Notes: a model not told the origin generated them from the sequence alone. Numbered from the stretch's first letter, positions 18,959 to 27,535 are shown. The stretch is 64,000 bases of DNA from Dickeya chrysanthemi NCPPB 402 (GCF_000406105.1 NZ_CM001974.1:3528486-3592485); one strand, 5' to 3'. A program made the numbers and translations.

Positions 18959-19684
18959 ATGAGTCGCTATGAACTGTTCACCCCCGAATACGACATCCTG
19001 CTGTCAGCCCGCAATATTGCCGCTCAGGCCGACATGCCGGCGGAGGTGTACCGGGAAAGTCTGATTATGCTGGCGGAACACTATCAACGACTGGTACGGG
19101 AAACCCACCGGCTGATCACCCGCAGCGACAGAGCGGAACGTGAGCTGACCCGCCTCAATACCCAATTACATCAGTTAGCGGTGGAACTGGAGTACAAAGC
19201 CACCCACGACCCGCTGACCGATGTATTCAACCGCAGCGCGATCATCGACCTGGTCGACCACGCGCTGGAACAGGAGCAAGCGGCACTGATAGTGCTGGAT
19301 ATCGACCATTTCAAGCAGGTCAACGACGCTTACGGTCACCCGACCGGCGATGCGGTGATCTGTGCGTTGATAGCCCGCATTAGAGACCTGTTACAGGGAA
19401 AAGGCAGTATTGGCCGCGTCGGCGGCGAAGAATTTACCATCCTGCTGGATGGCTATACGTTGATGGCCGCGGTGGATGTCGCCGAGCATATCCACACCAG
19501 CCTGAACCACACCGCATTGGAGCCGTTGCCTGAGCATCAGGTTACCGCCAGCTTCGGTGTCAGTTGGGCGCCACCGCATACCAGTTTCGATATGCTGTAC
19601 GGCACCGCCGACACTGCGTTATACCGGGCCAAGCATCAGGGGCGCAACCGGGTGGAATATATACCGATCGATACCGTCAGCTAA
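18959..19684 (+). CDS. GGDEF diguanylate cyclase (SiaD-like)
   Basis: 241 aa from the ATG at 18959, four bases after the SiaC-like stop. An N-terminal helical region (about 1-75, with a coiled coil SDRAERELTRLNTQLHQLAVE) precedes a GGDEF domain: DPLTDVFNRSAI, IVLDIDHFKQVNDAYGHPTGD, then the active-site loop RVGGEEF (about 157-163). The signature is GGEEF, so the enzyme should make cyclic di-GMP from two GTP. There is no obvious inhibitory RxxD motif just upstream of the loop. The helical N-terminus is where SiaC binds in the Pseudomonas system. A hairpin follows at once, closing the operon. Confidence 0.85.
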   Translation: MSRYELFTPEYDILLSARNIAAQADMPAEVYRESLIMLAEHYQRLVRETHRLITRSDRAERELTRLNTQLHQLAVELEYKATHDPLTDVFNRSAIIDLVDHALEQEQAALIVLDIDHFKQVNDAYGHPTGDAVICALIARIRDLLQGKGSIGRVGGEEFTILLDGYTLMAAVDVAEHIHTSLNHTALEPLPEHQVTASFGVSWAPPHTSFDMLYGTADTALYRAKHQGRNRVEYIPIDTVS

Positions 19685-19694
19685 TCGACAAGCC

Positions 19695-19713
19695 GCCCGG
19701 TGCCATTCCGGGC
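19695..19713 (+). terminator. Terminator after the Sia-like operon
   Basis: Stem GCCCGG / CCGGGC with a 7-base loop, followed within eight bases by ATTATTTTT on the plus strand; it starts 10 bases after the cyclase stop codon. Confidence 0.7.
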
Positions 19714-19745
19714 AGCATTATTTTTCATCGCGCTGAATTTTCCGA

Positions 19746-20087
19746 TCAGCTTTTCTTCACAAATTCGGATTTCAGCTTCATGGCGCCGAAACCGTCGATC
19801 TTGCAATCGATATTGTGATCGCCTTCCACCAGACGAATCCCCTTCACGCGGGTACCGATTTTCAGCGTCGAGGAGCTGCCTTTCACTTTCAGATCTTTCA
19901 CCACGGTAACGGTATCGCCGTCCGCCAGCAGGTTACCGTTGGCATCCCTCACCACCAGCCCTTCCTCCTGCGCTCCTGCGTCCCCTTCCATCGACCATAC
20001 ATGCCCGCACTCCGGGCAGTTCAGCATGGCATCATCCTGCCAGGTGTATTCAGACTGACATTTAGGGCAGGCAGGTAGCTGTTGCAT
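19746..20087 (-). CDS. yjdM: YjdM/PhnA zinc-ribbon protein
   Basis: 113 aa from the ATG at 20087, matching the roughly 111-aa E. coli YjdM; an upstream in-frame start would add four residues without family support. The N-terminal zinc ribbon has C-P-K-C and C-P-E-C pairs ([18 protein letters not shown]). The C-terminal domain [23 protein letters not shown] … [19 protein letters not shown] is almost invariant in the family. Once linked to phosphonate use (phnA), its function is not established. Confidence 0.92.
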   Translation of the reverse strand: MQQLPACPKCQSEYTWQDDAMLNCPECGHVWSMEGDAGAQEEGLVVRDANGNLLADGDTVTVVKDLKVKGSSSTLKIGTRVKGIRLVEGDHNIDCKIDGFGAMKLKSEFVKKS

Positions 20088-20350
20088 AATAATCCTCATT
20101 AAGATGGAAGAATCAGATAAAAACCTGATATATCAATAAATAAAAAATTTCGTATTTATTATTTTATCGCCTTTAACCAGGCACTGTCAGCAAAAAGAGT
20201 CGTAAAAATCGATATTGTTGCGCTCTCCCCATCAAAGCCACTCTATTTATTTAGTTTTCTCACTACCGCCGCTCTGCGCGAAAGAAACCGCCGACCCGTT
20301 ATCGTTTACTTACCTCTGTGGAGAAAACTTCAGTTCAATAAAACAATAAG

Positions 20351-21622
20351 TTGGGTACACTGAACACGTCTTATTACAACTACCGGCCTGGATTACATTC
20401 CGTGGAAATCGCATCACCACTTAAAAATCCTACTTTTCTGTGTTTCTGGTTAGGACAAATTGCGTCCTCTTTTGCCTTTCAGATGCTGATCGTCGGGATT
20501 GGCTGGCAAATGTATGAATTGACCAATAGCGCCTTGAACCTCGGTCTGGTGGGATTAGCGCAATTCTTGCCGCAACTGGCGCTGACGCTGGTTGCCGGTC
20601 ATGCCGTCGATCAGTACAACCGTCGTGTGATTATCCTCTGCTGCCGCCTGCTGATGGCCGCCACCATACTGGTGCTGGTGCTGGGTAACCTCACCCATAC
20701 CATCAGCGCTGCGATGATTTATGCCTGTTCCGCCGTGCTGGGTGCGACGCGGGCCTTTGAAATGCCGGCGACGCAAGCGCTGCTGCCAAACCTGATAGCG
20801 CCCAGTTTGTTGTCTCGTGCCGTGGCGTTGATGGCGTCGGCTCGCGAGGCCACGGTGATTGCCGGCCCGGCGCTCGGCGGCCTGATTTACCTGATCGGCG
20901 CCACCACGCTTTACGCCACCAGCGTAGCCTGTTTTCTGGCATCATTTTTGGTGCTGCTGCGGTTAAGATACGAGTACAAGGCGCCGGCCCGCGCGCCGGT
21001 CACGCTGGCGAGCTTGTTTGGCGGCATGAATTTTATCCGCCGTAATCCGGTCATTCTCGGCTCGATCTCGCTGGATATGTTCGCCGTGCTGCTCGGCGGC
21101 GCCACCGCCTTGTTGCCTATCGTCGCTAAAGATATTCTGCACACCGGCCCGTGGGGGCTAGGGTTACTGCGCTGTGCGCCCGCGCTCGGTGCAGTGCTGA
21201 TGTCGATTTACCTGAGCCGCCGCCCGCTCACCCGCAACGTCGGTAAGATCATGTTCTCGGCGGTCGCGGTGTTCGGCGTCGCCACCATCGCGTTTGGCCT
21301 GTCCACCAATCTGTTTCTGTCGTTGTCCGCGCTGCTGTTGCTGGGCGCGTCCGATATGGTCAGTGTTGTCATCCGATCAACGCTGGTGCAACTGGAAACG
21401 CCGGACGACATGCGCGGCCGGGTGAGCGCCGCCAACTCCATTTTCATCGGCACCTCCAATCAACTGGGGGAATTTGAATCCGGCGTGACCGCCGCCTGGT
21501 TGGGGGTGGTGCCGGCGATCGTCGTCGGGGGACTCGGCACGCTGCTGGTGGTGGCGCTGTGGATGAAATATTTCCCAACGTTGACCCAACGCCAGACGCT
21601 GGAAGCGGGAGAGAACACGTAG
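20351..21622 (+). CDS. MFS exporter, EntS-like (MFS_3)
   Basis: 423 aa from a TTG at 20351; a GTG at 20402 (MEIASPLKNPTFLCFWLGQ) would give 406 aa and starts closer to the first membrane segment. Neither has a strong ribosome site. About 10-12 hydrophobic segments, with LGLVGLAQFLPQLALTLVAGHAVDQYNRR (loop 2-3 region, as two pieces) typical of the EntS/MFS_3 drug and siderophore exporters, and DDMRGRVSAANSIFIG in the second half. It is convergent with the isonitrile synthase fusion, separated by 77 bp, and could export that product. That link rests only on position. Confidence 0.8.
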   Translation: MGTLNTSYYNYRPGLHSVEIASPLKNPTFLCFWLGQIASSFAFQMLIVGIGWQMYELTNSALNLGLVGLAQFLPQLALTLVAGHAVDQYNRRVIILCCRLLMAATILVLVLGNLTHTISAAMIYACSAVLGATRAFEMPATQALLPNLIAPSLLSRAVALMASAREATVIAGPALGGLIYLIGATTLYATSVACFLASFLVLLRLRYEYKAPARAPVTLASLFGGMNFIRRNPVILGSISLDMFAVLLGGATALLPIVAKDILHTGPWGLGLLRCAPALGAVLMSIYLSRRPLTRNVGKIMFSAVAVFGVATIAFGLSTNLFLSLSALLLLGASDMVSVVIRSTLVQLETPDDMRGRVSAANSIFIGTSNQLGEFESGVTAAWLGVVPAIVVGGLGTLLVVALWMKYFPTLTQRQTLEAGENT

Positions 21623-21656
21623 AACCTGCCGATTAGATGACGGGGCGGATAGATAA

Positions 21657-21674
21657 CGGGGCGGAACCGCCCCG
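21657..21674. terminator. Bidirectional terminator between exporter and isonitrile synthase fusion
   Basis: Perfect palindrome CGGGGCGG/CCGCCCCG in the 77-bp gap between two convergent stop codons. Part of the sequence is repeated just before (GACGGGGCGGAT). T-runs are weak. Confidence 0.55.
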
Positions 21675-21699
21675 TGTTACTGCCGTCGTTCCGCAGCGA

Positions 21700-23463
21700 T
21701 TAAAACACCTGCACCCGCCACAGTTCGCGGCCACGCGAGGCCTCGGTCATCGGCAGCCGGCCGTGCAGCGTCTGCCAGTTATCAAGAATCAGCAGATCGC
21801 CCTGCTCCCAGTCATGCGCAATCATGCAACGTTCATCGTATACCAGCCGGTCAAGCTCCTCGATGAGAGCCCGACTTTCCTGTGCGGAGACGCCTTCCAC
21901 CTCAACCGTGAATTTTTGCAGCTCGGAGTCGCTGCCTTCCTGATAGCGGAACGCCTTCTTACCGGTTTTTGGGTGCGCATACACCAGCGGATAAGTGCGA
22001 GGCTTGCCGCCGAAATAGGTCATGGGCGTGTTATAGGTAATGTGGACGTCTTCCCACTTTTTCACCACGTCCGGGCCAACCATATCCATCACAATGCGAC
22101 CATCCACCACCGTGGTGCTGCCTTCGCCTTTTTTCGGCGGGGTCTTGCAGTACAACATGAAGCGCTCCGCGGTAAACCAGGGGTTGCCGCCGACCTGCTC
22201 GTGATCCAGCCGAATCATGCTCAGGTCCCAGTGTATCGGCGTTTTCTCCAGCGAGTGCACGAATCCACTCGGTTTCTCCTCCGGTTTAACCACATGCACC
22301 GCACCGAATTGCCACTGGAAAATTTCGCCAAACGGCTGGCAGAACGCTTCCAACTGCTCGCTGCGCTCAAACTGCACGCCCTTGATACACACGAAGCCAA
22401 ACTGAGCGGACAGGAAAGCCAGAAACGCCGGCGACAGCGCCTTAACGCCCAATCCGTGCGGATCGTCAATCTTCAGGCCGAACAACGGTTGTTTAAGCAG
22501 TTCATAGTCGAACTCTCTGGCACCGGCGTCATCGGCTTCCACATACACCCATGGCCGCCCCTGATAAGTCACCAACACATGGCGGTCTTTATCAATACTG
22601 GCGTGCCCCTGTAGCGAAACGTCCCCTGACGCGGCCAGAACCGGCACGCTGTGCCACGGTTGGCGCACGATGGTGAGACCATCGGTAAAACCAAAGGTGA
22701 ATTTCGGGCCGTCATTATCATACTGATGAACCGACAGGCGTACGATATCGGGAAATGCCCGCTCAACCAACGCACTCAACGCCTGACCGCGGTACATCAT
22801 CTGATAGGCTTTTTCCACCACACTGTTCAGGTAATTTTCATCGGACTGCTGGGGTTGCCGGTTCAGTCGCACATCGTTATACAAATAACTGCAAATCTTA
22901 TCGTGCGTCGCCGCCAGTTCGGCGTTATTTCCGACTCGCTTGATAAAATCGGCAATGCCTTTGTAAGGTAATCCGGCTGATTTAATCAACGCTTTTCGGG
23001 TTTCATCGTCCGAACGTGTTTCCGGGAAAAAATCCCCGAGTTCTTTCCATTCAATATAGGGCGATTGAATCAACTCGCGTAATTGGTGGTTATAAGCTTT
23101 ACGCGTTTCATCCGGAACGTCGACAATATCATTAAAGGTGGTGCCATCGCTCAGAATAGTCACCTGACAGCCGGGCTCATATAAAGACTGAATCGCTTTC
23201 GCCAATGATTCCAGACGATTAATGGAAATCACATCACCATAATCCGGTAAAGTGCCAAACGACTTATCGACGACATTGGGCGATTTGCAAGGGAAGCCAG
23301 GCAGGACGAACCTGACAGGCGTGGCGGCTTGCAGGAAGGCACCGATTTGTTTTTCCAGAAATATACGCCCTTCCGGCTCAAAACGATCGCTCTGAGCCTG
23401 AACCAGATAGGATTTTACGATATCAGCTATCTTATTAGCCGTCTCTTTAATACTGTCGTGCAT
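21700..23463 (-). CDS. Fused isonitrile synthase (PvcA/DIT1) and TauD-type oxygenase (PvcB)
   Basis: 587 aa; ATG with GGAG seven bases upstream. Residues ~5-305 are a DIT1/PvcA isonitrile synthase: FVLPGFPCKSPNVVDK (about 52-67), TLPDYGDVISINRLESL, VTILSDGTTFNDIVDV, and PWHSVPV. In known members this turns the amino group of Tyr or Trp into an isonitrile using ribulose-5-phosphate as carbon donor. Residues ~315-587 are an Fe(II)/2-oxoglutarate oxygenase: iron ligands in IHWDLSM (His-x-Asp) and LHGRLP (distal His), with the 2-oxoglutarate Arg in RELWRVQVF. In known pathways that enzyme desaturates and decarboxylates the isonitrile acid to a vinyl isonitrile. In Pseudomonas (PvcA, PvcB) and Xenorhabdus (IsnA, IsnB) these are separate proteins. 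A HAD phosphatase and a second isonitrile synthase lie upstream on the same strand, separated by an ERIC element. Confidence 0.85.
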   Translation of the reverse strand: MHDSIKETANKIADIVKSYLVQAQSDRFEPEGRIFLEKQIGAFLQAATPVRFVLPGFPCKSPNVVDKSFGTLPDYGDVISINRLESLAKAIQSLYEPGCQVTILSDGTTFNDIVDVPDETRKAYNHQLRELIQSPYIEWKELGDFFPETRSDDETRKALIKSAGLPYKGIADFIKRVGNNAELAATHDKICSYLYNDVRLNRQPQQSDENYLNSVVEKAYQMMYRGQALSALVERAFPDIVRLSVHQYDNDGPKFTFGFTDGLTIVRQPWHSVPVLAASGDVSLQGHASIDKDRHVLVTYQGRPWVYVEADDAGAREFDYELLKQPLFGLKIDDPHGLGVKALSPAFLAFLSAQFGFVCIKGVQFERSEQLEAFCQPFGEIFQWQFGAVHVVKPEEKPSGFVHSLEKTPIHWDLSMIRLDHEQVGGNPWFTAERFMLYCKTPPKKGEGSTTVVDGRIVMDMVGPDVVKKWEDVHITYNTPMTYFGGKPRTYPLVYAHPKTGKKAFRYQEGSDSELQKFTVEVEGVSAQESRALIEELDRLVYDERCMIAHDWEQGDLLILDNWQTLHGRLPMTEASRGRELWRVQVF

Positions 23464-23488
23464 AATTCTACTCCATTAATATTGAGTA

Positions 23489-23615
23489 TATACCCGTCAT
23501 ACTTCAAGTTGCAGGTGCGTTGGCTTTCCTCGCTCACTCCGGTCACTTACTTGAGTAAGCTCCCGGAGATTCGCTGCGTCGCCGCCTTCCTGCAACTCGA
23601 ATTATTTTGGGTATA
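23489..23615. repeat. ERIC element, full length (127 bp)
   Basis: Exactly 127 bp between TATACCCGTC and TTTTGGGTATA, with the standard core (CACTTACTTGAGTAAGCTCC) forming the central palindrome. It begins 26 bases upstream of the isonitrile synthase fusion start. The remaining ~300 bp up to the HAD gene (23616-23921) is AT-rich with no gene seen. Confidence 0.92.
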
Positions 23616-23921
23616 TTCATTGTTTCCATTCATCGAGAAAACCGTTCACAGAGAAAACCGCTTACATAGAAAACAATGTATCGAACGTTCCTTGCATTCC
23701 TCTACCCCAACCTGTAAATGGGCACGCCATTTCACACTGAAATGACACCGCCGCCAGTAAAATAAAAAAACCAGATAAAAGTGCTATTAATAATACAGCA
23801 CACCGTCAGCATCATGGTGATAATTAAAATGAACCAGGAGCCAACAGCATTAATGATTTATTTTTCTTGCCGCGTAATATTGCGCCGTCTTATTTCACCT
23901 TATTTATCCTGCGTTTCAGCA

Positions 23922-24602
23922 TCAGACAACAGACTCCTGCAACGCTAAATGCAGACACAGGTAGGTATTCAGCTCTGCCACGCTGTGGCAAACAGAGCTC
24001 GGTTGCCAGGCGGTAGTGCCGTCTGCGTTACCGTATCCCCAGGTCACGTAAGCAACAGCCACGCCGGCATTATTTGCCGTTTGCACATCGATTGACGTAT
24101 CCCCCACATACAGACACCGCTCATGCGACGTCTCCAATGTCGCCATCACCTGCCGCAAACCGGTAGTATCAGGTTTGAGCGGCCGATCGGGCCGGGCGCC
24201 GTACACCAACTCAAAGGTGTCTGGCGGGAATAACGCCTGCAGGATTCGGTTGGATAGCGCGTCATCCTTATTGGTCAATACCGCCAGCCTGACGCCTTGC
24301 GCTTTTAACGTCACGACCAGCTCTTTCACTCCGGCATAGCAGACGGTATCGTGCAGACAATGTGCCTGATACAACGCGTGGTAGCGTTGCGACAGCGCCG
24401 TTGTATCACTGATGCCATGATGTCTGGCGGCAGCGGCCAACATCTTTCCTGACCCGCCGCCAATATGCGCCCTGACAATGAACGCCGGGTCCGGCGTTAC
24501 GCCGAACTCGCCCAGCGTCTGATGCAATGCAAATGCAATACCGGGCAAGGTATCGACCAGCGTACCGTCCAGATCGAAAATCACGGCTTTATTTACCGAC
24601 AT
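23922..24602 (-). CDS. HAD phosphatase, phosphoglycolate-phosphatase-like
   Basis: 226 aa from the ATG at 24602, with GGAG five bases upstream; an in-frame GTG at 24608 is less well placed. Motif I VIFDLDGTLVDTLPG (about 7-21), motif II AVLTNKDD (about 104), the conserved Lys in KPDTTGL, and motif IV YVGDTSIDVQTANNAGV. This is the Gph/PGMB-like group with a helical cap. It lies between two isonitrile synthase genes on the same strand. Isonitrile synthases use ribulose-5-phosphate, so a role in handling a sugar-phosphate by-product is conceivable but unproven. Confidence 0.8.
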   Translation of the reverse strand: MSVNKAVIFDLDGTLVDTLPGIAFALHQTLGEFGVTPDPAFIVRAHIGGGSGKMLAAAARHHGISDTTALSQRYHALYQAHCLHDTVCYAGVKELVVTLKAQGVRLAVLTNKDDALSNRILQALFPPDTFELVYGARPDRPLKPDTTGLRQVMATLETSHERCLYVGDTSIDVQTANNAGVAVAYVTWGYGNADGTTAWQPSSVCHSVAELNTYLCLHLALQESVV

Positions 24603-24606
24603 AATC

Positions 24607-24645
24607 ACTCCATACCGACATAGTTACTCCATACCGACATAGTTA
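24607..24645. repeat. Short tandem direct repeat
   Basis: ACTCCATACCGACATAGTT occurs twice in a row in the 40-bp gap between the HAD gene and the upstream isonitrile synthase. It duplicates the HAD gene's ribosome-site region (GGAGT on the minus strand). Confidence 0.8.
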
Positions 24646-25650
24646 CTTCACATTGAGTTGGGTGCTGATGTAATGAAAAGGACGGCCTGATTTGAAAATC
24701 AGGTGATGATGGCGTTCATCCACATTGCTGCGCTTTTCCAAATAGATGTCGGTTCCCCGTTTCACCGCCACCGAGTGCCACGGCGTCCGCCAGCGATCCC
24801 TGACCGGAGCCAGCTTGATACCGATTTTTTTAGAAATCCGGAATTGCGGATGAATCGACAAACGCACAGCCTGCGGGAATTTCTCTTCCAGATGCTGACT
24901 CCAGGCTTCGCTACGCTGAATGACGCGATAAGCCGCCACCCGGGCTACTTTCTGGATTTGTGCATTACTCACGCCGGCAAACTCCTCCATACCGCCGTAA
25001 TCCTCACACAAAAAGCGTGTTACGCCTTTATACATGGAGGCGGCTTCCGGTTCTTCTTTCACCCGTTTTTTCAGCGTCAATAATGACGTGCCATACTGAA
25101 TCATCAATTCTTCCCGCATGGAATCGAGATCCTTGATTTCCCGATATGTCTCAATCAGGTCATACATAAAAAACATGCCTGGATATTTCTTCATGCAATA
25201 ATCACTGATCATATCCGTATAATCCTTTACCTGATGATCCGGAATGCGGACGACATCGGAAAAGACATAACCGTCAGAACAAATACCAATGACTGCCCCA
25301 GGTTGATAAACGCTGCGAATGTCCTGACATAATTCATGCAAATTATCCAGCGCATACAGTTCTGCATAATCAGGCAGATGGCTGAGGGTTTTCTTGCGAT
25401 TCGGCGATTTTCCCGGAAACGCGGGAAGCACCATGACGATGGGCTCCTGACGGCTGACAGCGTGGATAATATTATCGAGATGAGGTGCAATTTCATCCTC
25501 ATACCGATAATGCTCCTGACCGTCTTCATCCACCAGACAACGACGTGCAAATATCTTTTCAATAATCGCCAGCGCAATATTTTTATGTTCCGGCTTCATA
25601 AGAAAATCATTGGTACCATCCAGCGACATTCTTTTTATCTGAGTATTCAT
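24643..25650 (-). CDS. Isonitrile synthase (PvcA/DIT1 family), stand-alone
   Basis: 335 aa from the ATG at 25650, chosen because GGAGG lies eight bases upstream; the frame is open further but without a better signal. DIT1/PvcA marks: MVLPAFPGKSPNRKK (about 73-87), SHLPDYAELYALDNLHEL, VIGICSDGYVFSDVVRIPD and the late WRTPWHSVAV. It shares this skeleton with the synthase half of the downstream fusion but is clearly diverged, so the two probably act on different substrates or on successive nitrogens. It has no oxygenase domain of its own. It heads the minus-strand gene set with the HAD phosphatase and the fusion protein. Confidence 0.82.
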   Translation of the reverse strand: MNTQIKRMSLDGTNDFLMKPEHKNIALAIIEKIFARRCLVDEDGQEHYRYEDEIAPHLDNIIHAVSRQEPIVMVLPAFPGKSPNRKKTLSHLPDYAELYALDNLHELCQDIRSVYQPGAVIGICSDGYVFSDVVRIPDHQVKDYTDMISDYCMKKYPGMFFMYDLIETYREIKDLDSMREELMIQYGTSLLTLKKRVKEEPEAASMYKGVTRFLCEDYGGMEEFAGVSNAQIQKVARVAAYRVIQRSEAWSQHLEEKFPQAVRLSIHPQFRISKKIGIKLAPVRDRWRTPWHSVAVKRGTDIYLEKRSNVDERHHHLIFKSGRPFHYISTQLNVK

Positions 25651-25744
25651 CTGAATAACCTCCATATATTTTTTATATCCTTCATATTTCGGTCGACAGG
25701 TACACAACCGGAATCACCCAGACTCTTCAACAGCATTATTGGTA

Positions 25745-25826
25745 TATACCCGTCATACTTCACGTTGCCGGTGTGTTGTTCAACATGCGAGCGTGTTGTC
25801 CTGTAACCCGAATTATTTTGGGTATA
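25745..25826. repeat. Short ERIC variant (82 bp)
   Basis: ERIC ends (TATACCCGTC…TTGGGTATA) with the core replaced by the short module GTGTGTTGTTCAACATGC. It lies about 95 bp upstream of the isonitrile synthase start, so it may be in the transcript leader. It is nearly the exact reverse complement of the copy at 26176-26259. Confidence 0.85.
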
Positions 25827-26175
25827 GAACATGCTATCCGAACTTTAATCAAGCCATTTGATTAAATAAAGCCATATTTTCTTAAAGACAATAAAACCCA
25901 GAAAAAACACTGAGTCAATGGGGAATATTGCCGTGAGCTTAAGTCGATAATTTTATGCCGTCAATAGAACTTATTGAATATGATAATCACCTTTTTTGAA
26001 TAACAAGAAATCCTCGCTGAAACTATTTACCTGTGAAACTCTAATAAATAAAATCAATAAGATTTAAATATATTTATCCATCTTTAAAATGGATGAGCAT
26101 AATCAGCCATCATGCCATTTCTAATGAGGAAATAATAAGAAATAAATTTCCACCCTGTATCTTCCTTCGCATGTC
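25827..26175. other. AT-rich spacer between two inverted ERIC variants
   Basis: About 350 bp, strongly AT-rich, flanked by inverted ERIC copies. It is part of a ~1.2-kb stretch upstream of the isonitrile synthase with no intact gene. Confidence 0.5.
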
Positions 26176-26259
26176 TATACCCAAAATAATTCGGGTTACA
26201 GGACAACACGCTCGCATGTTGAACAACATACCGGCAACGTGAAGTATGACGGGGATATA
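26176..26259. repeat. Short ERIC variant (84 bp), inverted copy
   Basis: Reads TATACCCAAAATAATTCGGG…GACGGGGATATA. Compared with the reverse complement of 25745-25826 it has only about one substitution and two extra bases near the right end. Confidence 0.85.
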
Positions 26260-26619
26260 GATGTATTGAGAGACACTTCCCCTGAATCTTTTCACCACAA
26301 AACAACATTGATGCCTATTCGCCAGAGAAAAAGGCACTTATCATCACCGGCTCAATATTTATCTATTTAACGCACCTATTGTCATTTTCATTTCCGATTA
26401 ATGGCTTTATTTACCCATCAATCATCACCGGTATAGTTATGTAATACGATGCTTTTTTATTTATAAATACAACCATGATCGGCGTAATACTTTAAATATA
26501 TCACTTCACTTGAGTTGATTATTCTTGATGAATTTAATATTTCATCATCACATCTTTGTAACAATATGTTTACTGGTGTTTTCACACCCACGGATGATGG
26601 ACGGGTCATATCGTGGTGC

Positions 26620-26770
26620 GCCTGTACCAACGGGCTACTCGCCACACGGGAAAGGCAGCGGCCGTGAATCAGCATCAGACATCACCATTTTCGACCGTTC
26701 CGGTCTGGCGATTCAGGATCTGTATATAGCGAAAGCCGTGATTAACGCCTGGCGGCATCAACACGCTTGA
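26620..26770 (+). pseudogene. Remnant of an ornithine cyclodeaminase-like gene, C-terminus
   Basis: The peptide GRESASDITIFDRSGLAIQDL followed by YIAKAVINAWRHQHA and a stop at 26770 matches the C-terminal block of the ornithine cyclodeaminase/mu-crystallin family (…ITxFDSxGxAxQDLxxA…). The upstream part of that protein is absent: the ~100 bp before it are AT-rich and unrelated. Only the tail remains. Confidence 0.6.
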
Positions 26771-26794
26771 GGCAGGTACATCGTTACGATAAAA

Positions 26795-26821
26795 CCGGAT
26801 ACCTCCCCATCGGGTATCCGG
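26795..26821 (-). terminator. Terminator downstream of the PEBP/YbcL gene
   Basis: Stem CCGGATACC / GGTATCCGG with a 9-base loop; on the minus strand it is followed by TTTT. It lies about 57 bases after the stop of the gene at 26878. Confidence 0.65.
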
Positions 26822-26877
26822 CTTGATGCAGACGTGACGCCCCAGCAAACGGCAAAGCGTCTCTCGCGGCCAGACGA

Positions 26878-27456
26878 TTACTGCGCCGGGCGGCCGTAGT
26901 AAGCCGTGAAACTGGCTTTGGCCAGTGTATTGGCGTTAATCATAAAGCCGCCGAGCGCCGGATTAGCATCTTGAGGGACATCCAGCGTTTTGGTTTTCAG
27001 CGCATACACGGTGAAAATGTAACGATGCGGTTTGTCACCCGCCGGCGGACAAACACCACCCCACGACGCCACCCCATAATCAATGCGGACCTGGCTAGCA
27101 CCGGCAGGCAGGCGTTTGCCGCCCATTTCGCCGGCATTAGCCGCAAGGCCCGTCACATTTGCCGGAATATTCAGTACCATCCAGTGCCACCAGCCAGAAC
27201 CGGTCGGCGCATCCGGGTCATAAACGGTGACGGCAAAACTCTGAGTACCTGCCGGCGCGGCGCGCCAGTTCAGCGCCGGGGATTGATTCTGCCCGCTGCA
27301 GCCGAAGCCATTGAACTCAAAGCTGGCAGGCAACGTGCTATTCGGCGCAATCGTCGGGCTGGAGAGTGTCAGAGTTTCCGCATGTGCCGTAGCCGTCACC
27401 ATCAAACCGACGAGCAACGGGGCGCAAGAGCGGGTCAAACGTAAACCTGTTTTCAT
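26878..27456 (-). CDS. Periplasmic PEBP-family protein (YbhB/YbcL-like)
   Basis: 192 aa from the ATG at 27456, eight bases after AGGA; ATGs slightly upstream are possible. A signal peptide is clear: MKTGLRLTRSCAPLL, hydrophobic core, cleavage after TATAHA. The mature domain is the phosphatidylethanolamine-binding fold: SPALNWRAAPAGTQSFAVTV, then the ligand-site motif YDPDAPTGSGWWHWMV, and YGVASWGGVCPPAGDKPHRY with the GxxxPH signature. YbcL of uropathogenic E. coli affects host cells, but for most members no function is known. It is divergent from an AraC regulator 79 bp away, which may control it. Confidence 0.85.
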   Translation of the reverse strand: MKTGLRLTRSCAPLLVGLMVTATAHAETLTLSSPTIAPNSTLPASFEFNGFGCSGQNQSPALNWRAAPAGTQSFAVTVYDPDAPTGSGWWHWMVLNIPANVTGLAANAGEMGGKRLPAGASQVRIDYGVASWGGVCPPAGDKPHRYIFTVYALKTKTLDVPQDANPALGGFMINANTLAKASFTAYYGRPAQ

Positions 27457-27535
27457 ATTCATATTCCTGTGACTCATGGTAGGCTTTGGGTTCGTCATTC
27501 ATTGCCTCACCGCGTTTACGGCTTATTGATGATGA

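Noticed and set aside
21637..22614. 325-codon plus-strand frame opposite the isonitrile synthase fusion
   Set aside because: Its composition (His/Arg-rich) is typical of an antisense shadow; the minus strand carries clear family motifs.
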